Below are positions 25,210-35,837 of a stretch of 45,605 nucleotides of DNA, piece after piece. The translations under genes were made by a program, and so were the position numbers. The first letter of the stretch is position 1, and every line of letters begins with the position of its first letter. The DNA is from Enterobacter sp. GTDB lineage: Bacteria; Pseudomonadota; Gammaproteobacteria; Enterobacterales; Enterobacteriaceae. Below the pieces are notes generated by a model. That model ran no database searches, had not been told where the DNA came from, and worked only from the letters and a program-made list of their open reading frames with translations. The stretch covers positions 1 to 45,605 of the forward strand of contig JALCNW010000031.1 in NCBI GenBank assembly GCA_022649305.1, in the 5' to 3' direction.

Positions 25210-25542
25210 ATGGCTAAGTGTAAATTGCTGCTTCTGGGTGTGTTGATGTCAATGGCGGGTGCTGCTTACTCTGCCCCGCAAACGGCTGTCGCGCCCTCTG
25301 GTATCCAGGCCTATGAAGAACAAGAGTTCATTGCCGATTTCACTAAATTCAAGATTGGCGACACCGCCCCGGCGCAATATCAAACACCTGAATACACCAT
25401 TAAGCAGTATCAATTGCGTAACCTCCCCGCACCAGATGCCGGTACGCACTGGACCTACATGGGCGAGAACTATGTCCTGATTGGTGATGCAGACGGCAAA
25501 ATCCATAAAGCCTATAACGGGGATATTTTCTATCACCGCTAA
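25210..25542 (+). CDS. rcnB: RcnB-family periplasmic nickel/cobalt homeostasis protein
   Basis: This 110-aa secreted protein has a signal peptide ending near AYSAPQ (residues 20-25) and a C-terminal RcnB domain with YTIKQYQLRNLPAPDAGTHW and YVLIGDADGKI, closely matching E. coli RcnB from memory. RcnB tunes cobalt and nickel levels together with the RcnA efflux pump. Here neither rcnA nor rcnR is adjacent, unlike E. coli, where the three genes lie together. A GGAG ribosome-binding site precedes the ATG. It may work with an efflux pump encoded elsewhere. Confidence 0.88.
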   Translation: MAKCKLLLLGVLMSMAGAAYSAPQTAVAPSGIQAYEEQEFIADFTKFKIGDTAPAQYQTPEYTIKQYQLRNLPAPDAGTHWTYMGENYVLIGDADGKIHKAYNGDIFYHR

Positions 25543-25626
25543 TCCATCACTTAACACGGTGAAGCGCTTTAACTCGTTGCTGATGCATGACAGGCTGCTC
25601 TGACGAACAGCCTGTCAGTTGCGCGA

Positions 25627-26736
25627 TTACACCGCGCGGAAGGCAATTTCACTCGGAATGACTTCGCCCTGCCAGTACATCTGCGCCGCAACGCGACCTG
25701 CCAGCTGACGATACATCTCAGCAAACTCACTTTCGGGACGGCTAACCACTGTTGGCTTACCGCTGTCCAGATCTTCACGTAAGGTGATGTGCAACGGCAT
25801 CTGACCGAGCAGCTGCGTATGATATTGCGCAGCCAGTTTTTCTGCGCCACCGGTACCGAAAATTGGCTCATGGTGCCCACAGTTGCTGCAAATGTGCATG
25901 CTCATGTTCTCGACAACGCCGAGTACCGGCACTTCCACTTTTTCGAACATCACGATGCCTTTTTTGGCGTCGATCAGCGCGATATCCTGCGGTGTTGTCA
26001 CCACGACTGCACCTGTGACCGGGATATTTTGCGCCAGCGTCAGCTGAATATCCCCGGTACCTGGCGGCATATCAAGCACCAGATAATCTAAATCCGGCCA
26101 CATCGTTTCTTGCAGCATTTGCAGTAACGCTTTGCTGGCCATCGGACCGCGCCAGACCATGGCGTTATCGTCAGTCACGAGATAACCGATCGAATTCGTT
26201 GCCAGTCCGTACGCCATAATCGGTGCCATGTGGGTTCCATCCGGCGACGTCGGTCGCTGATTTTCCGCACCCAGCATGTTTGGAATGGATGGACCGTAAA
26301 TATCGGCATCCAGAATGCCGACCTTCGCCCCTTCGGCGGCCAGCGCCAGCGCCAGATTGACGGCGGTAGAAGATTTCCCAACCCCACCTTTGCCGGAGCT
26401 AATAGCGATAATATTTTTAACGCCGTTAACGCCTGGCTGATTTTTCACGCGCTTGAGCGTGGCAATGCTGTGCGTCAGCTTCCAGTCAATCGCCTTGGCG
26501 CCAGTGATACGTAGTAGATCGGAACTGCACTGCTCTTTTAGCGTCTCAAACGCATTGCTCCAGACAAACGGCATTTGCAGTTCAACGTGCAAAGTATCAT
26601 CCAGCCACGCGACGTGGTGCAGCGCTTTGAGCGTCGTAAGATTATGCTTCAGTGTTGGATGCTGAAAATTAGCCAGCGTCCCGGCGACCATTGCTCGTAA
26701 GGCTTCCGGCGATTTGGCCTGGGATTGAGAACTCAT
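25627..26736 (-). CDS. mrp: Iron-sulfur cluster carrier ATPase Mrp/ApbC
   Basis: This 369-aa cytoplasmic P-loop ATPase is nearly identical to E. coli Mrp. It has an N-terminal MIP18-type domain, a deviant Walker A SSGKGGVGKSSTAVN, Walker A' GILDADIYGPS, Walker B VLDMPPGTGD and the C-x-x-C pair in HICSNCGHHEP that holds a bridging 4Fe-4S cluster. It carries clusters to target proteins. The start at 26736 is chosen by family length and AGGAG before it; the frame runs 25 codons further upstream. It is divergent from metG, as in E. coli. Confidence 0.96.
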   Translation of the reverse strand: MSSQSQAKSPEALRAMVAGTLANFQHPTLKHNLTTLKALHHVAWLDDTLHVELQMPFVWSNAFETLKEQCSSDLLRITGAKAIDWKLTHSIATLKRVKNQPGVNGVKNIIAISSGKGGVGKSSTAVNLALALAAEGAKVGILDADIYGPSIPNMLGAENQRPTSPDGTHMAPIMAYGLATNSIGYLVTDDNAMVWRGPMASKALLQMLQETMWPDLDYLVLDMPPGTGDIQLTLAQNIPVTGAVVVTTPQDIALIDAKKGIVMFEKVEVPVLGVVENMSMHICSNCGHHEPIFGTGGAEKLAAQYHTQLLGQMPLHITLREDLDSGKPTVVSRPESEFAEMYRQLAGRVAAQMYWQGEVIPSEIAFRAV

Positions 26737-26903
26737 CCCGACTCCTTTGTTGTTGTTCGGAAAAAAACATTCGTAACTACCAAGTTTACCCCAGAGGACA
26801 CAATTATTCATTTAAGGATTGATGCCCTTATTTCTTGGCGTAGTTATTCCCTTTCGGGTAACATCAAAAGCCCTTTTTACAGCTATAAGAAGTAATGCCC
26901 ACT

Positions 26904-28937
26904 ATGACTCAAGTCGCGAAAAAAATTCTGGTAACGTGCGCACTGCCGTACGCAAACGGTTCAATCCACCTCGGCCACATGCTGGAGCATATCCAGGCTG
27001 ATGTCTGGGTCCGTTACCAGCGAATGCGCGGCCACCAGGTAAACTTCATCTGTGCAGACGATGCCCACGGCACGCCAATTATGCTGAAAGCGCAGCAACT
27101 GGGAATTTCTCCAGAGCAGATGATTACCGAAATGAGTCAGGAGCATCAGACCGATTTTGCTGGCTTTGACATTAGCTACGATAACTATCACTCGACGCAC
27201 AGCGACGAGAACCGCGAGCTGTCTGAGCTAATTTACACCCGCCTGAAGGAGAACGGTTTTATCAAAAACCGTACCATCTCTCAGCTGTACGATCCGGAAA
27301 AAGGCATGTTCCTGCCGGATCGTTTTGTGAAAGGCACCTGCCCGAAATGTAAGTCTCCGGATCAGTACGGTGATAACTGCGAAGTGTGCGGCGCGACCTA
27401 CAGCCCAACCGAGCTTATCGAGCCGAAATCCGTGGTATCCGGCGCGACGCCTGAAATGCGTGAATCCGAGCACTTCTTCTTCGATCTGCCGTCCTTTAGC
27501 GAAATGCTCCAGGCGTGGACTCGCAGCGGCGCGTTGCAGGAACAGGTCGCGAACAAAATGCAGGAGTGGTTCGAATCCGGTTTACAGCAGTGGGATATTT
27601 CCCGCGATGCGCCGTACTTTGGCTTTGAGATCCCTGATGCACCGGGCAAATATTTCTACGTCTGGCTGGATGCGCCAATTGGTTATATGGGTTCGTTCAA
27701 GAACCTGTGCGACAAGCGAGGCGACACCCTAAGCTTCGACGAATACTGGAAGAAAGATTCTGACGCCGAGCTGTATCACTTCATCGGCAAAGACATTGTT
27801 TATTTCCACAGTTTGTTCTGGCCTGCCATGCTCGAAGGTAGCGGTTTCCGCAAACCAACCAACCTGTTCGTTCATGGCTACGTCACCGTCAACGGCGCGA
27901 AGATGTCCAAATCTCGCGGCACATTCATTAAAGCCAGTACCTGGCTGAACCACTTTGATGCCGACAGTCTGCGTTACTACTACACGGCAAAACTGTCTTC
28001 CCGTATCGACGATATCGACCTGAACCTGGAAGATTTTGTGCAGCGCGTTAACGCCGACATCGTGAACAAAGTAGTGAACCTGGCGTCCCGTAATGCAGGC
28101 TTTATCGGCAAGCGTTTTGACGGCGTATTGGCAGCTGAGCTTGCCGATCCTCAGCTTTACAAAACCTTCATCGACGCTGCTGCAACCATCGGCGAAGCAT
28201 GGGAAGCGCGCGAGTTTGGTAAAGCGGTGCGTGAAATCATGGCGCTGGCTGACCTTGCTAACCGTTATGTCGATGAGCAGGCTCCGTGGGTGGTGGCGAA
28301 ACAGGAAGGCCGCGATGCGGATCTTCAGGCTATCTGCTCAATGGGGATTAACCTGTTCCGCGTGCTGATGACGTATCTGAAGCCGGTACTGCCGACGCTG
28401 TCAGAACGTACAGAAGCGTTCCTGAATACCGAACTGACCTGGGATGCCATCCAGCAGCCGCTGCTCAGCCACAAAGTGAACACCTTTAAAGCGCTATACA
28501 ACCGCATCGAAATGAAACAGGTTGAAGCGCTGGTTGAAGCGTCTAAAGAAGAAGTGAAAGCCGCCGCTGCACCGGTGACCGGTCCGCTGGCTGACGATCC
28601 GATTCAGGAAACCATCAGCTTTGACGATTTCGCCAAAGTCGATCTGCGCGTAGCGCTGATTGAAAACGCAGAGTTCGTCGAAGGCTCAGACAAACTGCTG
28701 CGCCTGACGCTGGATCTCGGCGGTGAGAAACGTAACGTCTTCTCCGGCATTCGCTCAGCTTACCCGGATCCACAGGTACTGATTGGTCGCCAGACAGTGA
28801 TGGTTGCCAACCTGGCGCCGCGTAAAATGCGCTTCGGTATTTCTGAGGGAATGGTGATGGCCGCAGGTCCAGGGGGGAAAGATATCTTCCTGCTTAGCCC
28901 GGATGAGGGTGCAAAACCTGGCCAACAGGTGAAATAA
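26904..28937 (+). CDS. metG: Methionyl-tRNA synthetase
   Basis: This 677-aa class I synthetase has the same length as E. coli MetG. The HIGH-type motif is HLGH in [15 protein letters not shown], the zinc knuckle is [19 protein letters not shown], the catalytic loop is KMSKSRGT, and a C-terminal EMAP-type tRNA-binding domain begins near [13 protein letters not shown]. It charges tRNA-Met, including the initiator. ATG 26904 (MTQVAKK) fits the family; another ATG lies at 26895. A strong terminator follows. Confidence 0.97.
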   Translation: MTQVAKKILVTCALPYANGSIHLGHMLEHIQADVWVRYQRMRGHQVNFICADDAHGTPIMLKAQQLGISPEQMITEMSQEHQTDFAGFDISYDNYHSTHSDENRELSELIYTRLKENGFIKNRTISQLYDPEKGMFLPDRFVKGTCPKCKSPDQYGDNCEVCGATYSPTELIEPKSVVSGATPEMRESEHFFFDLPSFSEMLQAWTRSGALQEQVANKMQEWFESGLQQWDISRDAPYFGFEIPDAPGKYFYVWLDAPIGYMGSFKNLCDKRGDTLSFDEYWKKDSDAELYHFIGKDIVYFHSLFWPAMLEGSGFRKPTNLFVHGYVTVNGAKMSKSRGTFIKASTWLNHFDADSLRYYYTAKLSSRIDDIDLNLEDFVQRVNADIVNKVVNLASRNAGFIGKRFDGVLAAELADPQLYKTFIDAAATIGEAWEAREFGKAVREIMALADLANRYVDEQAPWVVAKQEGRDADLQAICSMGINLFRVLMTYLKPVLPTLSERTEAFLNTELTWDAIQQPLLSHKVNTFKALYNRIEMKQVEALVEASKEEVKAAAAPVTGPLADDPIQETISFDDFAKVDLRVALIENAEFVEGSDKLLRLTLDLGGEKRNVFSGIRSAYPDPQVLIGRQTVMVANLAPRKMRFGISEGMVMAAGPGGKDIFLLSPDEGAKPGQQVK

Positions 28938-28940
28938 CAA

Positions 28941-28970
28941 AAAAGCCGGAGATAATCTCCGGCTTTTTTT
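28941..28970. terminator. Bidirectional terminator between metG and yehS
   Basis: GCCGGAGA and TCTCCGGC (28945-28952 and 28956-28963) form a perfect stem with A-run before and T-run after, a textbook rho-independent terminator for metG and probably also for yehS on the other strand. Confidence 0.85.
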
Positions 28971-29437
28971 TAGGCTTTTTTGTGCATTCGATTCGTCAGC
29001 CCGCGCAGGAAGTAGCGCAAAAACTGATCGCCGCATTCGCGGTAATTCTTGTGGTCCGGCGCGCGCATCATGGCGGTAATTTCCGGCAGCGATACGCGGA
29101 ACTGCTGCTCGGTCAAAATCGCCAACACGTCGTCTGTTTTGAGCGAAAACGCAATGCGCAGCTTCTTGAGTACAATATTGTTGTTGATTCGACGCTCGGG
29201 AGAGAGTGCTGGCGTAGACTCATCCTTGCCGCGCTTCTCGTAAATCAAACCGTTCAAAAATGAGGACATGATGATGTCCGGGCAACGCACAAAGCCCTCT
29301 TCATCTTCTTTTGTCACCCACTTTGCGATATCCGCGGAGGTAACCTCAACGTCTGCCAGCGCGAGAATGCGCACCAGATCGTTGTTATTGCATTTCAGGA
29401 TGTAGCGCACGCTACGAAGAATGTCATTACTTACCAT
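28970..29437 (-). CDS. yehS: DUF1456 protein YehS
   Basis: This 155-aa cytoplasmic protein is made of two repeats of the DUF1456 fold (about residues 3-65 and 80-145); the signature LRSVRYILKCNNNDLVRIL and its weaker second copy LKKLRIAFSLKTDDVLAIL can be seen. It matches E. coli YehS in length and place. Function is not known to me. The start at 29437 follows the family; the frame extends 19 codons upstream into the BtsR gene. Unlike in E. coli K-12 it lies directly beside metG, so the yehI-yehR genes are absent. Confidence 0.9.
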   Translation of the reverse strand: MVSNDILRSVRYILKCNNNDLVRILALADVEVTSADIAKWVTKEDEEGFVRCPDIIMSSFLNGLIYEKRGKDESTPALSPERRINNNIVLKKLRIAFSLKTDDVLAILTEQQFRVSLPEITAMMRAPDHKNYRECGDQFLRYFLRGLTNRMHKKA

Positions 29438-29483
29438 AGTGCCTTCAGCTTTCGGTGATGCGATGGGCCGCAGTGTACCAGTT

Positions 29484-30203
29484 TTATAACCCAATCGCCT
29501 CCTTCAGGCTTTTGAGGTAGCGTCGGCTCACTGGCACCGTTTGACCGGCCTTCAGCACCAGTTCAGCCTGACCATTTTCTTCCAGACGGATCTCTTTAAG
29601 GTGCGCCATATTCACCAGATATTGTCGATGGCAGCGAATCAACGGTGTTCGGCTCTCAAGCGTCCGCAACGTCAGCTCGGTAAATCCTTCACTCCCTTCG
29701 GCGCTGGTCACATACACGCCGCTCATACGGCTGCTGACAAACGCAACGTCGTCCATCTGCAACAGATAAATTCGGCTATGCCCGGTACAAGGGATAAATT
29801 TCAGCGTCTGCTGGTGTTCGGGGAGCAGCGTGATGTCCTGCACGGTGCGCTCCTGGCGCAGGCGATTGAGCGTCTTCTCAAGACGCTTTTCTTCAATCGG
29901 CTTCAACAAATAATCAAAAGCATGCTCTTCGAAAGCCTTCACCGCATATTCATCAAACGCGGTGAGAAAGACGATATACGGGCGATGTTCAGGGTCCAGC
30001 ATTCCCACCATTTCCAGGCCGCTGATGCGCGGCATCTGGATATCAAGGAATAGCACGTCCGGGCGCAGCTTGTGCACCGTACCAATGGCTTCGATGGCGT
30101 TGGCACATTCACCGACTATCTCAATGTCGGTTTGCTCCTGTAGCAGGATCCGCAGATTTTCCCGCGCTAACGGCTCATCGTCGACAATCAGCACTCTCAG
30201 CAT
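29484..30203 (-). CDS. btsR: LytTR response regulator BtsR (YehT)
   Basis: This 239-aa regulator has a receiver domain with the acidic pair D8/D9 and phosphoacceptor D54 ([12 protein letters not shown]), and a C-terminal LytTR DNA-binding domain from about residue 135. It is the partner of the histidine kinase BtsS; in E. coli the pair senses pyruvate and turns on the pyruvate transporter BtsT. It overlaps btsS by 7 bp. No btsT gene is in the window. Confidence 0.94.
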   Translation of the reverse strand: MLRVLIVDDEPLARENLRILLQEQTDIEIVGECANAIEAIGTVHKLRPDVLFLDIQMPRISGLEMVGMLDPEHRPYIVFLTAFDEYAVKAFEEHAFDYLLKPIEEKRLEKTLNRLRQERTVQDITLLPEHQQTLKFIPCTGHSRIYLLQMDDVAFVSSRMSGVYVTSAEGSEGFTELTLRTLESRTPLIRCHRQYLVNMAHLKEIRLEENGQAELVLKAGQTVPVSRRYLKSLKEAIGL

Positions 30204-31885
30204 GCGTTTTCCTCCAGGGGCAATCGTAGGGTAATACGGGTAAATTTATCCGGCTCGCACGCCGCGGTGATCCCGCAGCCATCGCCAAAATGGGCCCGCA
30301 GACGTTTATCCACCAGCGTCATGCCCAATCCGCTGGACTCAGCGCCGGGCTGATAGAGTCCGGCATTATCTTCGATATCCAATACCAGATGGTGATTAAA
30401 GCGACTGGCAGTAATGCGGATTTCACCAATGCCCAGCAGTTGTGATGTTCCGTGTTTGATAGCATTTTCGACGATCGGTTGCAGCGTAAACGCCGGAAGA
30501 TGCTGATACGCCAGTTCATCCGGCACGGATAACGACACCTGCAAGCGAGACTGGAATCGCGCCTTCTCGATTTGCAGATAGGCATTCACATGCTCAATTT
30601 CATCGGCCAGCGTGACAATCTCCGACGGACGTTTCAGGTTTTTACGGAAAAAGGTCGACAGGAATTGCACCAGTTGTGCGGCCTGATCGCTGTCGCGGCG
30701 GATGACCGCTTTTAACGTGTTGAGCGCATTGAACAGGAAGTGCGGATTCACCTGCGCGTGCAGTAGTTTTATCTCTGACTGGGTCAGCAACGCTTTCTGG
30801 CGCTCATACTGTCCGGCCAAAATCTGCGCCGAAAGCAGCTGCGCAATCCCCTCCCCCAGCGTACGGTTGATGGAGCTGAACAGACGATTTTTTGCTTCGT
30901 ATAATTTAATCGTCCCCATCACCTGCTGATTTTCACCACGCAGCGGGATCACCAGCGTCGAACCGAGCTTACACTGGGGATGCAATGAGCAACGATAGGG
31001 AACTTCGTTGCCATCGGCGTACACCACTTCGCCAGTTTCGATAGCGCGCAGCGTGTAGGTTGATGAAATCGGCTTGCCTGGTAGATGATGGTCGTCGCCT
31101 GTGCCGGTGAAGGCCAGCAGCCGTTCGCGATCGGTTATTGCCACCGCACCAATGTCCAGCTCCTGGTACAGTACCTGTGCCACCTTCATGCTGTTCTCTT
31201 CGTTAAAGCCCTGGCGCAGGATCCCCTCGGTCGAGGCGGCGACTTTTAAGGCCGTGGCGGAAAACGCCGAGGTGTATTTTTCGAACATGGCGCGCTTGTC
31301 CAGCAGGATGCGCATAAATAGCGCCGCCCCGACGGTGTTCGTGACCATCATTGGCGCGGCAATATTGCTGACGAGATGCAGGGCATCTTCGAACGGGCGC
31401 GCAATCAACAAGATGATCAGCATCTGCGCCAGTTCAGCCACAAGGGTAATGGCTCCTGCGGTGAGCGGGCTAAAGACTTTATCCGGGCGGCCGCGCTTCA
31501 CCATATAACTGTGGACCAGACCGCCGAGCAAACCTTCTACGATCGTCGAGATCATGCAGCTCAGCGCCGTCATGCCGCCCATTGAGTAACGATGTAATCC
31601 GCCGGTTAACCCCACCAGACCACCGACAACCGGGCCACCAAGCAACCCGCCCATCACGGCACCGATGGCGCGAGTATTGGCAATAGAGTCTTCGATATGG
31701 AGACCAAAATAGGTCCCCAAAATGCAGAAAATGGAGAAGGTCACGTAGCAGAGCAGTTTGTGCGGAAGACGTACTGTCACCTGCATCAGCGGGATGAACA
31801 ATCGCGTCTTGCTCATCAACCACGCAATGACCAGAAAAACGCACATCTGCTGAAGCAGCAGCAACACCAGATTAAATTCGTACAT
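30197..31885 (-). CDS. btsS: LytS-type sensor histidine kinase BtsS (YehU), pyruvate receptor
   Basis: This 562-aa inner-membrane kinase has a 5TMR-LYT sensor domain (about residues 1-200, with [20 protein letters not shown]), a GAF domain in the middle (around the [17 protein letters not shown] stretch), the phosphoacceptor histidine in [13 protein letters not shown], and the ATP-binding N-box [10 protein letters not shown]. In E. coli it is a high-affinity pyruvate receptor. The start at 31885 follows the family start [13 protein letters not shown]; five extra codons lie upstream. It is co-transcribed with btsR. Confidence 0.94.
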   Translation of the reverse strand: MYEFNLVLLLLQQMCVFLVIAWLMSKTRLFIPLMQVTVRLPHKLLCYVTFSIFCILGTYFGLHIEDSIANTRAIGAVMGGLLGGPVVGGLVGLTGGLHRYSMGGMTALSCMISTIVEGLLGGLVHSYMVKRGRPDKVFSPLTAGAITLVAELAQMLIILLIARPFEDALHLVSNIAAPMMVTNTVGAALFMRILLDKRAMFEKYTSAFSATALKVAASTEGILRQGFNEENSMKVAQVLYQELDIGAVAITDRERLLAFTGTGDDHHLPGKPISSTYTLRAIETGEVVYADGNEVPYRCSLHPQCKLGSTLVIPLRGENQQVMGTIKLYEAKNRLFSSINRTLGEGIAQLLSAQILAGQYERQKALLTQSEIKLLHAQVNPHFLFNALNTLKAVIRRDSDQAAQLVQFLSTFFRKNLKRPSEIVTLADEIEHVNAYLQIEKARFQSRLQVSLSVPDELAYQHLPAFTLQPIVENAIKHGTSQLLGIGEIRITASRFNHHLVLDIEDNAGLYQPGAESSGLGMTLVDKRLRAHFGDGCGITAACEPDKFTRITLRLPLEENAC

Positions 31886-32065
31886 ACCCAGAAACCGCAC
31901 TCTCTAAAAACGCGTAACATACACTGATGCGACCTAACTTTCTTTGAAGCATTCCAAAAAAGCCGTAATTCGTGCCTGGCATCACATCCTTTCGCCGAAG
32001 ATAATTCATCCTTCGCATTATTTGGTTAAAAAACGGCCAATTCTTCCTGGTTCGCGAATCAGCGT

Positions 32066-32072
32066 CTACAGT
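32066..32072 (+). promoter_or_regulatory. Possible sigma-S -10 element of mlrA
   Basis: TCTACAGTTA resembles the sigma-S -10 consensus (CTACACT type) with one mismatch and lies about 33 bases before the mlrA start. E. coli mlrA is known to depend on sigma-S. Confidence 0.4.
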
Positions 32073-32104
32073 TATTCTGGGGACGCGTAAGCCAGGGGGC
32101 GAAC

Positions 32105-32836
32105 ATGGCGCTTTACACGATCGGGGAAGTGGCACTCCTGTGTGATATCAATCCTGTTACCCTGCGGGCGTGGCAGCGACGTTACGGTTTACTCAAACCG
32201 CAGCGAACGGATGGCGGGCATCGCCTGTTTAACGATGCCGATATCGACCGGATCCGCGAGATCAAAAGCTGGATCGATAACGGCGTGCAGGTCAGCAAGG
32301 TCAAATCACTACTCTGCGAAGACGATCCCGAAACGCAAAGCGAGTGGCGTGAGCATCAGGAGACGTTGTTGCGTTTTCTGCAAGCGGGCAATTTACCGCG
32401 CCTGCGTCTGTGGATTAAAGAGCAAGGGCGCGATTACCCCGCACAAACGCTGATTGCTCATCTTTTCATTCCGCTGCGCCGTCGACTTCAGTCCCAGCAA
32501 CCGACCCTGCAAGCCTTACTGAGCATGCTGGACGGCGTGCTGATTAATTATATTTCAGTTTGTCTCTCCTCTGCGCACAAGAAAACCGGCAAAGACGCGC
32601 TGGTGGTGGGCTGGAACGTGCATGACACCACTCGACTGTGGCTGGAAGCCTGGATCGCGACGCAACAAGGCTGGAGGGTGGACGTGCTGGCGCATTCGTT
32701 GCCGCAGCTTCGTCCCGAGCTATTTGAAGGACAAACGCTGCTGGTCTGGTGCGGCGATATTCCCACCGCAGCTCAGCAACAGCTGCTGAGCGAGTGGCGC
32801 GAACATGGGTATCCTGTTATCACCCTTGGCCCATAA
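32105..32836 (+). CDS. mlrA: MerR-type transcriptional regulator MlrA
   Basis: This 243-aa regulator has an N-terminal MerR winged helix (YTIGEVALLCDINPVTLRAW, then YGLLKPQRTDGGHRLF) and a C-terminal domain related to B12-binding photoreceptor folds (from about residue 90). In E. coli, MlrA activates csgD and hence curli and cellulose biofilm, under YciR/YdaM control. It is divergent from btsS with a 219-bp gap. A GGGGGC ribosome-binding region precedes the ATG. Confidence 0.94.
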   Translation: MALYTIGEVALLCDINPVTLRAWQRRYGLLKPQRTDGGHRLFNDADIDRIREIKSWIDNGVQVSKVKSLLCEDDPETQSEWREHQETLLRFLQAGNLPRLRLWIKEQGRDYPAQTLIAHLFIPLRRRLQSQQPTLQALLSMLDGVLINYISVCLSSAHKKTGKDALVVGWNVHDTTRLWLEAWIATQQGWRVDVLAHSLPQLRPELFEGQTLLVWCGDIPTAAQQQLLSEWREHGYPVITLGP

Positions 32837-32883
32837 TCCGCCATAACGGCATTTAATGGTTCATTAACAGGCGTGCTTCACCG

Positions 32884-32889
32884 TATAAT
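32884..32889 (+). promoter_or_regulatory. yohO promoter -10
   Basis: A consensus TATAAT, 26 bases before the yohO start; TTCATT lies 18 bp upstream as a poor -35. Confidence 0.45.
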
Positions 32890-32915
32890 TACGCGGTTAA
32901 CAAAAGGAGCACATT

Positions 32916-33029
32916 ATGCAGGCAACCAAAGTCGCCGTTATCACCCTCTTCGTTTTGATGGCCGTCAGCGGCATCGGCGGCGTTATGCTGGCCGGTTACT
33001 CATTTATTGTGCGCGGCGGTGTCGGCTGA
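32916..33029 (+). CDS. yohO: Small membrane protein YohO
   Basis: A 37-aa protein with one membrane helix (about residues 6-28) and the ending [16 protein letters not shown] that matches E. coli YohO (35 aa) from memory. It has a strong AAGGAG ribosome-binding site and its own TATAAT. Its 3' end overlaps the convergent yehW gene by 26 bp. YohO is a confirmed small inner-membrane protein in E. coli; its role is not known to me. Confidence 0.85.
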   Translation: MQATKVAVITLFVLMAVSGIGGVMLAGYSFIVRGGVG

Positions 33030-33741
33030 GGTAGTGCGCCAGACGTTCGAATCCTCTGTCAACCACGATCGCGGCTAAGGCCACCAGCACGGCGCCCTGT
33101 AAAATATAGGCCGTGTTGAATCCGCTCAACCCTATGATTATCGGTGTGCCTAACGTGTTGGCTCCCACCGTTGAGGCAATTGTCGCGGTACCGATGTTAA
33201 TGATCACCGAGGTTCGAACGCCCGCCAGGATCACCGGAGCCGCCAACGGCAGCTCCACATTTCGCAGCCGCTGTCCGGCGCTCATGCCCATTCCTTCTGC
33301 CACGCTAATGACCCCAGCGGGAACCGCCGTCAGTCCGGCAAGCGTTGCCTGTAAAATCGGTAATACGCCGTAAAGTATCAGCGCAATAATGGCAGGCTCC
33401 TGTCCAAATCCTATCACCGGTACCGCAATCGCCAGCACCGCAACCGGCGGAAACGTCTGGCCGATCGCCGCGATAGTCTCCACCAATGGCCGAAACTCTT
33501 TGCCAGCCGGACGGGTCACGATAATGCCCGCACCAACGCCCAGCACCATCGCTACCACGCTTGACACCCCAACCAGCCAGAAGTGCGCCAGCGTCAGGCT
33601 GATAAAACTCTCCTGCAAATACACGGGCCGCGGGAGTTCGGGGAATAAAGCGCTAAACAGCCAGCCGCTGTGTGGCATCAGAAATAAGAGTGCGACAAAG
33701 CACAACACCAGCCAGAGTAGCGGATCACGTATCCATTTCAC
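33004..33741 (-). CDS. yehW: OsmF-system ABC permease YehW
   Basis: This 245-aa permease of the quaternary-amine (OpuC) type has about five membrane helices and a binding-protein-dependent transport core ending with [17 protein letters not shown]. The GTG start at 33741 is preferred because GGGGAGG stands 5-6 bases before it and the family begins (M)KxxRDPL; the frame continues upstream inside yehX. It overlaps yehX by 17 bp. With YehY, YehX and OsmF it forms an osmotically linked importer in the inner membrane, reported to be a weak glycine-betaine system. The convergent yohO overlaps its end. Confidence 0.92.
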   Translation of the reverse strand: MKWIRDPLLWLVLCFVALLFLMPHSGWLFSALFPELPRPVYLQESFISLTLAHFWLVGVSSVVAMVLGVGAGIIVTRPAGKEFRPLVETIAAIGQTFPPVAVLAIAVPVIGFGQEPAIIALILYGVLPILQATLAGLTAVPAGVISVAEGMGMSAGQRLRNVELPLAAPVILAGVRTSVIINIGTATIASTVGANTLGTPIIIGLSGFNTAYILQGAVLVALAAIVVDRGFERLAHYLSRHRRAQ

Positions 33742-34675
33742 GTGCGACCTCCCCCGCCAGCAGATCGCGAAAATGCAGCGTACCGCACGGCGCGCCCTGG
33801 TCATCAACTACCGGCAAGACTTCGCACTGGCGGGCGACAAAAACAGAAAGCGCATCGCGCAGGCTCATCTGCGCGCGTAACGGCTCGCCCTCTACAGCAT
33901 GAGCCTGTGGACGCAGATAGTCATTCACCGTGCGCAGCGAAAGCAGCCGCACGCCCAGCTCGCTGCGCCCAAAGAATTCACGGACAAAATCGGTGGCCGG
34001 ATGCGTTAATAGCACCAGCGGCGTACCCTGCTGCACCACTTCTCCGTGGTCCATCAGCACCAGCCGGTCGGCCAGGCGTAGGGCTTCATCAATATCATGA
34101 GTCACCAGGATAATGGTGCGCCCAAGGATGCGATGAATGCGGGTCATTTCTGTTTGTAACGCGCTGCGCGTCACCGGATCCAGCGCACCAAAAGGTTCAT
34201 CCATCAACAACACCTGAGGATTCGCCGCCAGCGCGCGCGCCACGCCAACGCGCTGCTGCTGACCACCCGACAGTTGATGCGGATAGCGGTGACGCAGAAT
34301 TGGCTCCAGCCCCAGTAGCGCCATGAGTTCATCCACACGATCGGCTATTTTCTGTCGCGACCATTTTTGCAGCTGCGGCACGGTGGCAATATTCTGCGCC
34401 ACCGTCCAGTGGGGAAAAAGACCGATGGACTGAATGGCGTACCCCATCCGGCGGCGAAGCTCCAGTATCGGTAGGCTGCGGATCTCTTCCCCGGCAAAGC
34501 GGATAAGCCCGCTGTCATGTTCCACCAGGCGGTTGATCATCTTTAAAGTGGTCGATTTGCCCGATCCGGAGGTGCCGATAAGTACCGTAAACGCCCCCTC
34601 TTCAAATCGTAGATTCAGGTTGCTCACCGCCGGCTGTCCGGCAAAGCTTTTATTTACATCGTGAAATTCAATCAT
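33725..34675 (-). CDS. yehX: OsmF-system ABC ATPase YehX
   Basis: This 316-aa ATPase has Walker [10 protein letters not shown] near residues 34-42, the signature [14 protein letters not shown], Walker [13 protein letters not shown], the switch LVTHD and a C-terminal extension with one CBS-like segment ([20 protein letters not shown]), as in OpuA-type regulatory subunits. It powers the OsmF/YehWY importer. The start at 34675 follows the family; it overlaps the upstream yehY stop by 8 bp. Confidence 0.93.
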   Translation of the reverse strand: MIEFHDVNKSFAGQPAVSNLNLRFEEGAFTVLIGTSGSGKSTTLKMINRLVEHDSGLIRFAGEEIRSLPILELRRRMGYAIQSIGLFPHWTVAQNIATVPQLQKWSRQKIADRVDELMALLGLEPILRHRYPHQLSGGQQQRVGVARALAANPQVLLMDEPFGALDPVTRSALQTEMTRIHRILGRTIILVTHDIDEALRLADRLVLMDHGEVVQQGTPLVLLTHPATDFVREFFGRSELGVRLLSLRTVNDYLRPQAHAVEGEPLRAQMSLRDALSVFVARQCEVLPVVDDQGAPCGTLHFRDLLAGEVAREMDT

Positions 34676-35825
34676 TGTTTCTCCCCTTGAGGAGGGCCAG
34701 CCACAAGGCAAAGAGTGCGTCAATGACCACCGCCAGGGCGATCGTCGGAATAACGCCCAGCAAAACTAAATCCAGTGCGCTGCTGAGAAGCCCCTGGAAC
34801 ACCAGTGCGCCAAAGCCACCTGCGCCAATCAGCGCCGCAATCACCGCCATCCCCACCGTCTGTACCGCAACCACTCGCAGGCTGCGCAGCAGTACCGGTA
34901 AGGCAATCGGTAGCTGAATCTTCCAGAAGCGCTGGCTTTGACTCATCCCCATGGCGTTTGCGCTTTCCAGCACATCCGGTGATACCTGGCTTAATCCAGC
35001 CACCACGCCTCGCGCAAGCGGTAGCAACGCATAGAGCACGAGCGCAATCAGCGCTGGCGTCATCCCCGTCCCGGCAATACCCAGCGAGGAGAGCAGCGGA
35101 AAGGTCTTCACCAGCCCCGCCAAAGGTGCGATCAACAGGCCGAACAGCGCAACGGAGGGAATAGTTTGAATAATGTTCAGTACGGTGAATACCGGCCCTT
35201 GACGCGCGGGGTGGCGATAACACCACAGGCCAATCGGTACGCCGATAAGCAATGACGGGAGCAAGGTGCCGAACAAAATGGTCAGATGCTGTAGAAAGGC
35301 ATCATCGAACACGTCCTGCCGGTTCGCGTACTCTTTGAGCAGGGAGAGAGAGTTGAGTTCACCGCTAAATAACAGCCCCAGCGGCAGGACCCAAATCTGT
35401 GCGTGCAGGAGCCAGCGCCAGAAGGGTTGGTCACTTAGGCGTCGAATGACATCGCTACAGGCCAGCAGGCATAACGCCATCCACAGCCATAGCCCACTGC
35501 CTATCGAGGTACGCGCAAGCGGGCTTTCCGTGTTCGCCAGATGGGTAGCAGCCTCGCCCGCGCTCCAGGTCAGCACCCCAAACAGGAGCTCACACGCTAT
35601 CAGCGTGAGAATAAGCGGCAACCGCCCTTGCCGCAGCGCGAGCGTCGCAACAAAACAGATCACCAACGCCAGCAGGAGAGGCGTAAACGGCCATACCTGC
35701 CAGACAGCACGCCCTTCACCCGACATCAGGCGGTTGGGGGCAAAGTTCACATACGGGAGCGCGCACGCCGCCAACGCAAAGAACACCAGAAGCAGCAGTA
35801 CGCGGTTATGACATTTTATCGGCAC
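34668..35825 (-). CDS. yehY: OsmF-system ABC permease YehY
   Basis: This 385-aa inner-membrane permease is longer than YehW because of extra N-terminal helices (at least four before residue 180). The core transport domain is in the C-terminal half, with [16 protein letters not shown] near residue 335. The length equals that of E. coli YehY. It lies 12 bp after osmF and overlaps yehX by 8 bp. It forms the channel with YehW. Confidence 0.93.
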   Translation of the reverse strand: MPIKCHNRVLLLLVFFALAACALPYVNFAPNRLMSGEGRAVWQVWPFTPLLLALVICFVATLALRQGRLPLILTLIACELLFGVLTWSAGEAATHLANTESPLARTSIGSGLWLWMALCLLACSDVIRRLSDQPFWRWLLHAQIWVLPLGLLFSGELNSLSLLKEYANRQDVFDDAFLQHLTILFGTLLPSLLIGVPIGLWCYRHPARQGPVFTVLNIIQTIPSVALFGLLIAPLAGLVKTFPLLSSLGIAGTGMTPALIALVLYALLPLARGVVAGLSQVSPDVLESANAMGMSQSQRFWKIQLPIALPVLLRSLRVVAVQTVGMAVIAALIGAGGFGALVFQGLLSSALDLVLLGVIPTIALAVVIDALFALWLALLKGRNND

Positions 35826-35837
35826 AGCATTACCTTG

